Shown in pieces: positions 39,201-45,355 of a stretch of DNA of 64,000 bases (its first letter is position 1; every line of letters starts with the position of its first letter). Both the position numbers and the translations under genes were made by a program. The notes under the pieces are model-generated. The model did no database searches, was not told where the DNA came from, and worked only from the letters and a program-made list of their open reading frames with translations. This DNA comes from Trueperella sp. (lineage in GTDB: Bacteria > Actinomycetota > Actinomycetes > Actinomycetales > Actinomycetaceae): positions 124,001-188,000 of the forward strand of contig JAUNLU010000001.1 in NCBI GenBank assembly GCA_030532125.1. The letters are read 5' to 3'.

Positions 39201-39706
39201 AACTGACCGCGCCCTTCGATCATATCCACCCGCTGATAGGCGGCAGCAGCGAGATCACGCTGTACTTGATCGAAATCCGCAAAATCGCCAGCTTGAAGCG
39301 TTACCGGGCGCAGTTCGCCTAGGCCCGCGGCAATCGGCTGCAAAAATGCGCGAATAGGGACCAGGAGGACTTTCAGCGGCGGAAAATCTTGCGGATGCGC
39401 CAGGCGCCGCAGCACCGTAAGTCGGGCAGCGACCGTATCCGCTCGCGGGGAGAGGCGCTCGTGTGGGAAAGTTTCCCAACTCGGGAACACGTCAATGCTC
39501 TCTGCCGGCAAGAACGCCCGGAGCGTGGCGGCAAGTTCCTCTGCTTCCCGACCCGAAGAGGTGATAACTACGCGCAATGGGGCATCTGCTGCACTCATAG
39601 CGGCAATTGCCGGCGCATAGGCACCTCGGGGCAAATCGACGTCGGCAAGATCGATATCTGGCAGCGTGAAAACGTCAGCGTCAGTGAGCAGTGGGCGAAG
39701 ATCCAT
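36206..39706 (-). CDS. mfd: Transcription-repair coupling factor Mfd
   Basis: ATP-dependent translocase (1166 aa) that removes stalled RNA polymerase and recruits UvrA. The N-terminal UvrB-like domain occupies about 1-300. The RNA-polymerase-interacting domain begins near LKPGDYVVHDRHGVAQF (about 475). Helicase motifs follow: GDVGYGKTEIAVRAAF near 635, VIDEEQRFGVEH near 737, AMSATPIPRT, and VCTTIVETGLDIS and LHQLRGRVGRGRERAYAYFF in the second RecA fold. The C-terminal TRCF domain is present. 21 bp after pth, so probably co-transcribed with it. Confidence 0.97.
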   Translation of the reverse strand: MDLRPLLTDADVFTLPDIDLADVDLPRGAYAPAIAAMSAADAPLRVVITSSGREAEELAATLRAFLPAESIDVFPSWETFPHERLSPRADTVAARLTVLRRLAHPQDFPPLKVLLVPIRAFLQPIAAGLGELRPVTLQAGDFADFDQVQRDLAAAAYQRVDMIEGRGQFAVRGGILDVFPPTSAHPLRVEFFGDEVEEIRTFAVADQRSMERVSELYAPPCREILIDDAVRARAAAAMKTFPGAADMLEKISQGIAVTGMESLTPVLVAEMHLLSAELPANSRIVVLEPERLAARADSLLETSQEFLQAAWSSAAAGGEVPVTVDAASFVTPDDARTAARDRGQQWWTFGGFTGVGAHKLPLREPQNFVGADAAINKVKQLIASQWRVIVCVTGAGLGRRLRAAFQEAEVPANFTDDLTAYPPPGVVQIVVAPLEHGFVSDSHQLAVLGSPDILGRVRHSMRDQRQMPRRRKNAVDPLQLKPGDYVVHDRHGVAQFVKMAKRSLGGPGGTQREYIVLEYASRKRGAPRDQLWVPTDQLDQVSKYSGGDAPSLNKMGGADWEKTKAKARAAVRQIAKELIRLYAQRRATKGHAFSPDTPWQRELEDAFEYVETPDQLVTIEEVKRDMESPEPMDRLISGDVGYGKTEIAVRAAFKAVQDGKQVAVLVPTTLLVQQHLETFQERYAGFPVKVAGLSRFQTDREAEEVKRGLRNGKVDVVIGTHRLITGDVRFKDLGLVVIDEEQRFGVEHKETLKQMYPEVDVLAMSATPIPRTLEMAVTGIRQMSTLATPPEERHPILTYVGAQEAKQVVAAVKRELLRDGQVFYIHNRTESINRTAAELAELVPEARIGVAHGKMSEHQLEMVINDFWNKEIDVLVCTTIVETGLDISNANTLIVEDAHKLGLSQLHQLRGRVGRGRERAYAYFFYPRGKAMTQTAVERLRTIAAHTELGAGIQVALKDLEIRGAGNLLGGEQSGHIAGVGFDLYIRMVSEAVAQLTGQDNRTEEEKNAAVKIELPVDAYVPETWVSSERLRLEIYTKIALAATEQQRAEVHAELVDRYGAPPAEVERLFTISQLRALARAAKLEEVTIQGQNLRLTPVELSDSRHARMRRLYPRAILKPATRTLLIPLPNADSRKLGVPKPVENDAVLDFARQVIDSLFLASIGS

Positions 39707-39727
39707 AGCTATTTGAGTTATCCCTGG

Positions 39728-40321
39728 TCAGTTCTGTGACTGTTCGGTATGTAGCCGCAAAGTGGCTTTCTCGAGCCCTTGTTCAAGTACGTCGGTAACG
39801 GCGTCCGCGGCGCGATCGATGAGGAGGGCAAGTTCCTTATTTTCAGAGGCGGAGAAATTGCTGAGCACATATTTGGCGGGGTCCTGGCGGCCGGGTGGGC
39901 GGCCAATGCCAAAACGTAACCGGATATAGTCTTTGGTTCCGGCTGACTGGCTGATGGATTTCAAACCATTGTGCCCGCCTTCGCCGCCACCGCGCTTTAG
40001 CTTCAGCGTGCCGAAAGGAAGGTCTAGCTCATCGTGGATTACCACAAGGTCAGTGGGAGGAATTTTGAAGTAGTTCAACAAGGCGGAAACTGGGCCGCCG
40101 GAAACATTCATATATGAATTAGTAATCGCCAAGATGACTTGTTCGCCGGTTTGCCCGGGGATGGCGAGGCGGGCTGAGGCAGCTTGGGTGTTGGACTGCT
40201 TATGCGTGCTGAGAGTGGTACCGAGGCGGCGCACCAGTTCTTGCACCACCCGCTGCCCGATGTTGTGGCGGGTAGTTTCATAGTTCGGCCCCGGATTTCC
40301 CAGCCCAATCACTGCATACAT
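39728..40321 (-). CDS. pth: Peptidyl-tRNA hydrolase
   Basis: Recycles peptidyl-tRNA that falls off ribosomes. The 197-aa chain opens YAVIGLGNPGPNYETTRHNIG with catalytic H19 and N9, contains ITNSYMNVSGGPV, VVIHDELDLPFGTLKLKRGGGEGGHNGLKSI and LRFGIGRPPG, all standard. No Shine-Dalgarno is seen; TAAAGT stands 7 nt before the ATG. Separated from rplY by 425 bp of repeats and a terminator, so it has its own promoter. Confidence 0.97.
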   Translation of the reverse strand: MYAVIGLGNPGPNYETTRHNIGQRVVQELVRRLGTTLSTHKQSNTQAASARLAIPGQTGEQVILAITNSYMNVSGGPVSALLNYFKIPPTDLVVIHDELDLPFGTLKLKRGGGEGGHNGLKSISQSAGTKDYIRLRFGIGRPPGRQDPAKYVLSNFSASENKELALLIDRAADAVTDVLEQGLEKATLRLHTEQSQN

Positions 40322-40328
40322 GGAATCA

Positions 40329-40334
40329 ACTTTA
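40329..40334 (-). promoter_or_regulatory. -10 element of a probable leaderless pth promoter
   Basis: TAAAGT, 7 nt, then the pth ATG on the minus strand. No ribosome site intervenes. Confidence 0.45.
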
Positions 40335-40394
40335 CCCGGGTAATTAGCCAGTAAATACTGCCCAGCAAAGAGTCACATAAACTGGTCAGCGCAC

Positions 40395-40560
40395 TTCCTA
40401 ACTACTTGCGGCCGCCGCTACCGGACCAGCTCAACTGCGCCGGCTACTGTACCGGCTAACTGCTCCAACTCTGCCGTCCCGGCTCTGCTGTGCCGGCTCA
40501 CTACACTAACTCTGCCACCCGAGCTACTGCGCCGGCACCACTATGCCTGTTTACTGTGCC
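40395..40560. repeat. Degenerate tandem low-complexity tract
   Basis: Imperfect repeats of a unit close to ACTGYGCCGGCT, spaced 10-16 bp, run through this segment. On the minus strand one frame is open for about 25 codons after a GTG (Ala/Gly/Leu-rich), but there is no ribosome site. It reads as a decaying repeat and not as a gene. Confidence 0.4.
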
Positions 40561-40577
40561 GCTGCACCCGCACAAAT

Positions 40578-40631
40578 GCTATGTATGTGGTTTTTCGTCG
40601 CATATGGGCGATGAAAAACCACATACATAGC
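40578..40631. repeat. 54-nt palindromic element, copy 1
   Basis: Arms of 19 bp are perfectly complementary (40578-40596 with 40613-40631) and extend to 24 bp with one G-T pair, leaving a 6-nt loop ATATGG. A related 54-nt sequence lies at 43826-43879. It is not followed by a T-run, so it is unlike a terminator. Confidence 0.75.
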
Positions 40632-40656
40632 AAAGGGGCTGGCGGCAGCTCCGAAA

Positions 40657-40694
40657 CATTAAAAAATCGCCACCCGGGTGGTGATTTTTTAATG
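40657..40694 (-). terminator. Intrinsic terminator downstream of rplY
   Basis: Stem CATTAAAAAATC.CCACC with its complement, one mismatch and a CG loop. Both arms carry A6/T6 tracts, so it works on either strand. 52 bp after the rplY stop. Confidence 0.85.
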
Positions 40695-40746
40695 GTCAAC
40701 ACCCTAGGTGACGATTTTTAATAACTTGTGTTGCTAAATACTGGGA

Positions 40747-41379
40747 TTACTCGCCATCCGCTTCTGCGGTAGCTTCAGCAGCTTCTTCGGTACTCTCAGC
40801 AGCTGATTCTTCACCCGCTGCCGGCTCAGGTAGCTCAGCTTCCTGCGGTTCAGCGACCACTACTACTACTTCATCAGCTTCTGCTACCGGCTCCACGCCT
40901 TCTGGGAACTCGATATCCGCAACCCGAATCTGGTCGCCATCTCCCAGGCCGTCTACCGAAACATTAATAGTTTCTGGAATAGCAATCGCCGGCGCCAAAA
41001 CCATTAGGTTCAAGATCTCCAGGTTGGCAATGTTGTCCCCAGCCGGTTCGCCTTCCACGATAACCGGGATTTCAACCTCAACCTTTTCGTCCTTCTTAAC
41101 GCGCAGCAGATCCAGGTGCACAATACGGCGAGTCAGTGGGTTACGCTGGACGTCCTTTACCAACGCCAAATGGTCATCGCCCTCTACTCCCAGGTGTACC
41201 AACGCGTTGGGGTTAGCACGCACGATCAAGAAGGTATCGTGGTAATCCAGCTCTAGATGAATCGGATCTTCGCCATGGCCATAAAGTACAGCCGGCAGCT
41301 TTTCATCCATCCGCAACCGACGGGAAGCGCCCTTGCCAAATTCCTTACGCAGCTGGGCATCGAGATGATTTTGTTCCAT
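40747..41379 (-). CDS. rplY: Large ribosomal subunit protein bL25 (general stress protein CTC type)
   Basis: Binds 5S rRNA. The 210-aa protein has the L25 N-terminal domain (LRKEFGKGASRRLRMDEKLPAVLYGHG) and the TL5/CTC C-terminal beta domain (VEVEIPVIVEGEPAGDN..), ending in a long Glu/Ala-rich acidic tail from about 165. AGGAGGAGAAA precedes the ATG. The gene stands after prs and before pth, the normal actinobacterial order. Confidence 0.96.
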   Translation of the reverse strand: MEQNHLDAQLRKEFGKGASRRLRMDEKLPAVLYGHGEDPIHLELDYHDTFLIVRANPNALVHLGVEGDDHLALVKDVQRNPLTRRIVHLDLLRVKKDEKVEVEIPVIVEGEPAGDNIANLEILNLMVLAPAIAIPETINVSVDGLGDGDQIRVADIEFPEGVEPVAEADEVVVVVAEPQEAELPEPAAGEESAAESTEEAAEATAEADGE

Positions 41380-41449
41380 TTTCTCCTCCTAAACAAATAG
41401 CGGCCTCTGCGGAGGCTACGCCGAGGAGACATAGCACCGCGTCGATAAC

Positions 41450-41470
41450 GGAGCGGCATATCCGCTCCCT
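41450..41470 (-). terminator. Hairpin in the prs-rplY gap
   Basis: GGAGCGG and CCGCTCC flank a 7-nt loop, 77 bp after the prs stop. No clear T-run, so it may attenuate and not end transcription. Confidence 0.4.
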
Positions 41471-41546
41471 CGCCGAGGCAACGTACCAATACTAGCTCAG
41501 ATAATTACGCGAAAACTAGGGAGCAGTCAGCGGCTCTGCTCACAGC

Positions 41547-42527
41547 TCAGAATGCGCCGTCGAACAGCGAGGTAACCGAACCGTCGTTAAAGACTTCCTC
41601 AATCGCAGTTGCCACCAACGGAGCAATAGAAAGCACCGTGAGCTGCGGGAATCGCTTTTCCACTGGAATTGGCAGGGTATCGGTAACAACCACTTCCCGC
41701 ACACCGCATTCAGTCAGCCGCTGAGCAGCCGGATCAGACAGCACACCGTGCGTCGCCGCCACGATTACATCTTTGGCGCCGGCATCCCGCACCACGCGCA
41801 CCGCACCCGCAATAGTGCCGCCAGTATCGATCAAGTCATCTACGATAACCGCCGTGCGTCCCTGTACATCGCCTACCACACGATTAGCGGTAGCTTGGTT
41901 CGGCCGGTTGATGTCCCGCGTCTTATGCACGAAAGCCAATGGCACGCCGCCAAGCCGCGCCCCCCACTGTTCGGCGACCTTGATACGACCCGCATCCGGG
42001 GAAACGATAACTGAATTACCGACGTCGATCCGACCTCGCATGTACTCCACTAGCGTCGGCATCGCCCACAAGTGATCCACTGGCCCGTCAAAGAATCCCT
42101 GTACCTGAGCGGCGTGCAAATCCACCGACATGATGCGGTCCGCCCCCGCGGTGCGGAACAGATTAGCCATCAGCCGCGCCGAAATCGGCTCGCGCCCTTT
42201 GTGCTTTTTATCCTGCCGTGCATACGGGTAAGCCGGCATAACCACGGTGATCCGCTTCGCCGAGGCACGCTTCGCGGCATCCACCATAATAAGCGCTTCC
42301 ATAATCCACTTATTTACCGGGTCGGTGATGGATTGCAGAATGAAAACATCTGTGCCGCGCACCGATTCGTCATAGCGCACATAGATTTCTGAGTTGGCGA
42401 AGTCGTAAATAGTCACTGGTAGCTGGCTAGTATTCAGCGCTTCCGCAACCGCAACCGCAAGCTCCGGATGCGCCCGCCCGCTGGCCAGAACTAAGTGCTT
42501 TTCCCCAGAGGTGTGGATACCCGTCAT
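41547..42527 (-). CDS. prs: Ribose-phosphate pyrophosphokinase
   Basis: Makes PRPP from ribose 5-phosphate and ATP for purine, pyrimidine, His, Trp and NAD synthesis. The 326-aa class I enzyme has VFILQSITDPVNKWIMEAL, the MPAYPYARQDKKHKGREPI catalytic flexible region, VDLHAAQVQGFFD, and the PRPP loop VIVDDLIDTGGT. GAAGGAACGCG precedes the ATG. It follows glmU by 51 bp. Confidence 0.97.
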   Translation of the reverse strand: MTGIHTSGEKHLVLASGRAHPELAVAVAEALNTSQLPVTIYDFANSEIYVRYDESVRGTDVFILQSITDPVNKWIMEALIMVDAAKRASAKRITVVMPAYPYARQDKKHKGREPISARLMANLFRTAGADRIMSVDLHAAQVQGFFDGPVDHLWAMPTLVEYMRGRIDVGNSVIVSPDAGRIKVAEQWGARLGGVPLAFVHKTRDINRPNQATANRVVGDVQGRTAVIVDDLIDTGGTIAGAVRVVRDAGAKDVIVAATHGVLSDPAAQRLTECGVREVVVTDTLPIPVEKRFPQLTVLSIAPLVATAIEEVFNDGSVTSLFDGAF

Positions 42528-42578
42528 TCGCGTTCCTTCGTGTATTTTTGGCTGCGCATTTTCCGTCTGGTCACCACT

Positions 42579-43640
42579 CTACCGCGCCGAAACTCCCAGC
42601 ACTGTAAAAGGTGCGGTGACCTGATGCGCATCTATCGTCACTGCAGTCGCCACGGTGTGCGGCAGTCGCGCTCCCTCCCCCACCGTCACATCTGTGAGCT
42701 CTGAGTTTGGCCCGACGACGCCGTAGCGCGCCACTTTCGTATTTCCGCGTAGAACTGTGCCCGGCTCAACCACTGCATCCGGTTCGAGTTGGACAGTTAC
42801 ATCCACGTGGGTAGTGGCGGGATCGATAATGCGGACGCCGGTGCGCAGCCACTCTTCCTGAATGCGCCGGTTCATTTCCACCTGCAGGTCAGCCAATTGC
42901 ACCAGGTCATTTACCCCGGCGGCTTCAATGGCATTAGGTAAAATATAGGATCCAACACCGCTGCCGGCGGCAACTGCCGCGGCAATCGCATCTGTTAAGT
43001 ACATTTCGCCCTGGGCATTATCGGTGCCGATATTTTCTAGTGCAGTGCGCAGGAAATCTAGATCAAACACATAGGTAGAGGTGCCGACTTCGCAGATCTG
43101 GCGCTGCGTATCAGTAGCGTCTTTTTCCTCCACAATTCCCAGAATGTTTCCAGTAGCGTTGGCTGTGCCTGCAGTTTCATCGGGACCAGCGGCATCGCGG
43201 ACTATCCGACCGTAACCATAGGGATCATCTAGTACTGCAGAGAGAACTGTTACGGCATTATTGGAGTTTTCGTGGGCGGCGCGCAGCTCTTGCAAACTGT
43301 GCGCCGTAAACATCGGGCAATCCCCAGCTATCACTAACACCGATCCAGTTGTTTCTGGCGGGAGTGCTTGTAGCGCACACCATGCTGCTCGGCCAGTGCC
43401 TTTAATATCGTCTTGATCGGCAATTATTGCCGTGGGATTGATTTCTTTTAGGTGAGAAGCCACCCGTTCACGTTCGTGACGGACTACGAAAACCACCGGA
43501 TCAGCGCCGGCGCCTACTACCGCCTCATTTACGTGCCCTACCAACGTGCGGCCACACAGCGGTAGCAGTACTTTTGGGGTTTCGGATTTGATGCGGGTGC
43601 CTTTACCCGCGGCAAGAATAATAGCGCTGAACTGGCTCAT
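42579..43640 (-). CDS. glmU: GlmU-type UDP-GlcNAc pyrophosphorylase, truncated in the acetyltransferase domain
   Basis: Makes UDP-GlcNAc from GlcNAc-1-phosphate and UTP. The N-terminal uridylyltransferase domain is complete: IILAAGKGTRIKSETPKVLLPLCGR, VIAGDCPMF, DPYGYGRIVRD, GIVEEKDAT and GEMYLTDAI. The linker helix (LADLQVEMNRRIQEEWLRTGVRI) and the first coils of the left-handed beta helix follow, but the chain stops at 353 aa. Usual GlmU is about 450-490 aa and has its acetyltransferase His, Lys, Tyr and Asn further on. Those residues are absent and only 51 bp separate the stop from prs, so nothing was lost to a frameshift nearby. GAAGGAAA precedes the ATG. Confidence 0.88.
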   Translation of the reverse strand: MSQFSAIILAAGKGTRIKSETPKVLLPLCGRTLVGHVNEAVVGAGADPVVFVVRHERERVASHLKEINPTAIIADQDDIKGTGRAAWCALQALPPETTGSVLVIAGDCPMFTAHSLQELRAAHENSNNAVTVLSAVLDDPYGYGRIVRDAAGPDETAGTANATGNILGIVEEKDATDTQRQICEVGTSTYVFDLDFLRTALENIGTDNAQGEMYLTDAIAAAVAAGSGVGSYILPNAIEAAGVNDLVQLADLQVEMNRRIQEEWLRTGVRIIDPATTHVDVTVQLEPDAVVEPGTVLRGNTKVARYGVVGPNSELTDVTVGEGARLPHTVATAVTIDAHQVTAPFTVLGVSAR

Positions 43641-43658
43641 AACTATTTCCTTCTTTTG

Positions 43659-43729
43659 CTCCGCCACTAGGATTCGAACCTAGACTATAGGCTCCAAAGG
43701 CCTGTGTGCTGCCGTTACACCATGGCGGA
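43659..43729 (-). tRNA. tRNA-Gln (UUG anticodon TTG)
   Basis: A 71-nt cloverleaf on the minus strand. Acceptor TCCGCCA/TGGCGGA with discriminator G, anticodon loop CTTTGGA (TTG), T arm CTAGG-TTCGAAT-CCTAG. CCA is not encoded. It stands just upstream of glmU in the same direction, the usual actinobacterial arrangement. Confidence 0.95.
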
Positions 43730-43744
43730 CCGTGCCCTCCTATT

Positions 43745-43760
43745 GTGCCAGTACTGGCAC
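43745..43760. promoter_or_regulatory. 16-bp perfect palindrome upstream of tRNA-Gln
   Basis: GTGCCAGTACTGGCAC, fully symmetric, 15 bp upstream of the 5' end of tRNA-Gln. It could be a protein-binding site overlapping the tRNA/glmU promoter. Confidence 0.4.
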
Positions 43761-43825
43761 TCCAGCGCCAATCCCTGGTTATGCAAGTAACGAATGCAAC
43801 TATTTACCGCCTTAACCGCCAAATT

Positions 43826-43879
43826 GCTATAGATACAGTTTTTGATTTTATATGGGCGATGAAAAACTACATTGATAAC
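43826..43879. repeat. 54-nt palindromic element, copy 2 (degraded dyad)
   Basis: Aligns without gaps to 40578-40631 with 40 of 54 positions identical, including an unbroken 18-nt block ATATGGGCGATGAAAAAC. The dyad symmetry is largely lost in this copy. Confidence 0.65.
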
Positions 43880-44022
43880 AAATTGCACGCGAAAGCACCG
43901 CAGAACAACACAGAGAGGAGCGGGGCTGCGTTAACCCAATGGTTACCTAGCTGGTTTTTACTAGATGGGACTGATGCAATGTCTGCGTGACCTGGGGCTT
44001 CCCGGCGAGGCCGAAATGAGCT

Positions 44023-44190
44023 GTGCGCCAGCACCGCTTATATCCAGGGGATGATTTCATGGGAACAATACTGTGCCCCTATGAAGTTATCCGTGAGGTC
44101 ATGACCAGCTATCTGTTGGATGTGCACCACACACCAGACGGCGTAAGGACACGACCAACCATCTATGGGGCGACGGCCTACCGGGGATGA
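44023..44190 (+). pseudogene. Possible gene remnant or small protein, unknown
   Basis: A 55-codon frame from GTG with protein-like composition (contains TILCPYEVIREVMTSYLLD and TIYGATAYRG). There is no ribosome site. The frame immediately upstream (QCLRDLGLPGEAEM) continues only after a frame change near 44015, which suggests a broken older gene. I recognise no family. Confidence 0.25.
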
Positions 44191-44198
44191 TTGGGGAG

Positions 44199-44330
44199 AC
44201 CTTACATCGCAAAGGCGTACTTGCGGAGCGACCTGCTGGCACCATAAGGACCGTAAGGGCGCACTCGCATAACACCTTGCACCGCAAGGGCGCACTCGCA
44301 GATCACCTTGCGCGTAAGGGTATTTACCCT
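44199..44330. repeat. Four imperfect tandem repeats of about 31 bp
   Basis: Units begin at 44199, 44231, 44274 and 44305, each starting ACCTT or ACCTG and containing a GCAAGG/GTAAGG and CGCACTCGC-like middle. Several units form a CCTTGC-ACC-GCAAGG mini-hairpin. The unit at 44231 carries a 12-bp insertion. The last unit ends in AGGGTATTTACCCT. Confidence 0.6.
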
Positions 44331-44364
44331 GGGTAACATTGCAGGATAGGATGCATCCACTGGA

Positions 44365-44395
44365 CTAGCGCTTAAGAAGCTAGCACTTAGGAAAG
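44365..44395. repeat. 15-bp direct repeat before the exporter gene
   Basis: CTAGCGCTTAAGAAG is followed directly by CTAGCACTTAGGAAAG. The second copy contains the AGGAAAGG ribosome site of the ABC gene. Confidence 0.5.
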
Positions 44396-44401
44396 GCAGT
44401 C

Positions 44402-45352
44402 ATGGGACTAGAGATACGCGATCTCCATAAAACCTTCGGGCAAACTCGCGCACTAGACGGTATGACTTTCACTCCGCGCGACGGCGAACTCTATGGCTTT
44501 GTCGGTTCCAACGGCGCCGGAAAAACCACCACTATGCGGATCATTTTGGGACTGCTGGATGCCGATTCCGGCACAGTTACCCGCGACGGCGAGCCGATAA
44601 CCTCCACCATGGAATTCGGTTATATGCCAGAAGAACGCGGGCTTTACCCCAAGATGCGAGTCGACCAACAGCTGATCTATCTAGCCCGACTCCACGGCCT
44701 ATCCCGCTCAGACGCCAAACAAGCAATGGAATACTGGACCGACCGCCTCGGAGTAGCTGCCCGCCGCACCGACCAGGTGCAAGCCCTCTCCTTGGGAAAT
44801 CAGCAGCGCGTCCAACTCGCCGCAGCTCTAATTCATAACCCACAGGTCATGATTCTGGACGAACCATTCTCCGGACTCGACCCCCTAGCGGTAACTGCAA
44901 TGAGCGAAGTGTTGAAAGAAAAAGTTGCCGAAGGCGCCACAGTAGTTTTCTCTTCTCACCAACTTGACCTGGTGGAACGGCTATGCGATCGGGTTGGAAT
45001 CTGTTCCCTGGGCAAAATTGTTTCCGAGGGAAGCATCGCGGACCTACGCCAATCCAACACTGGCGTAATCGAGATCATTGGCTCAGACCTACCGGCGCTC
45101 ACTGCCGCTCTGCGCACTGCCGGCTACGATGCGCAGGTAACCGAAGGCGCAGTTTGGGTCAATATCCCAGCTGGAGTAAACGACCAAACAATACTGCAAA
45201 CGGCGCTTACGGCAGGGGCAGTCCACTCCTTCACCCCGCGCCGTCCACACTTAACTGAGCTTTTCCAAGACGTAGTACAACAGCCCACTCCTGAACCGGC
45301 GCCACCCGCAAAGAAACGCGGACTCGGCCGACTATTCTCCCGGAAGAAGTGA
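44402..45352 (+). CDS. ABC exporter ATPase, NatA-like
   Basis: A 316-aa ATPase. Walker A is GSNGAGKTT (35-43), the signature is the characteristic LSLGNQQRVQLAAAL of NatA-type sodium or drug exporters, Walker B is VMILDEPFSGLDPL and the switch His is in SSHQLDLVERL. The last 80 residues form a DUF4162-like domain with a basic tail. ATG with AGGAAAGG upstream. The permease follows after 3 bp. Confidence 0.92.
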   Translation: MGLEIRDLHKTFGQTRALDGMTFTPRDGELYGFVGSNGAGKTTTMRIILGLLDADSGTVTRDGEPITSTMEFGYMPEERGLYPKMRVDQQLIYLARLHGLSRSDAKQAMEYWTDRLGVAARRTDQVQALSLGNQQRVQLAAALIHNPQVMILDEPFSGLDPLAVTAMSEVLKEKVAEGATVVFSSHQLDLVERLCDRVGICSLGKIVSEGSIADLRQSNTGVIEIIGSDLPALTAALRTAGYDAQVTEGAVWVNIPAGVNDQTILQTALTAGAVHSFTPRRPHLTELFQDVVQQPTPEPAPPAKKRGLGRLFSRKK

Positions 45353-45355
45353 ATC

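Larger units (their letters stand above)
40322..40746. other. Repeat-rich intergenic region between rplY and pth
   Basis: 425 bp without a credible gene. From 40329 the pth promoter hexamer, at about 40395-40560 a degenerate low-complexity tract, at 40578-40631 a long palindrome, and at 40657-40694 the rplY terminator. A second partial copy of the terminator stem (CACCTAGGGTG with flanking AAAAATCG) lies at about 40700-40725. Confidence 0.6.
43730..44401. other. Gene-free, repeat-rich region before the NatAB-type exporter
   Basis: 672 bp without a confident gene. It contains a 16-bp palindrome, copy 2 of the 54-nt element, a possible gene remnant (44023-44190), a four-unit tandem repeat (44199-44330) and a 15-bp direct repeat next to the exporter's ribosome site (AGGAAAGG). 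No clear promoter for the exporter was found. Confidence 0.6.

Noticed and set aside
42528..42578. Frameshifted remainder of glmU
   Set aside because: The 51-bp gap to prs has no beta-helix-like translation in any frame, so the truncation is real in this sequence.
43706..43990. 94-codon plus-strand frame near tRNA-Gln
   Set aside because: It begins inside the tRNA gene, has no ribosome site and spans the palindrome and the 54-nt repeat.
44038..44295. 85-codon minus-strand frame across the tandem repeats
   Set aside because: Cys/Arg-rich, crosses the repeat array, lacks a ribosome site and any family pattern.
44199..44330. CRISPR array
   Set aside because: The units are adjacent, imperfect and vary in length, with no unique spacers and no cas genes in the window.
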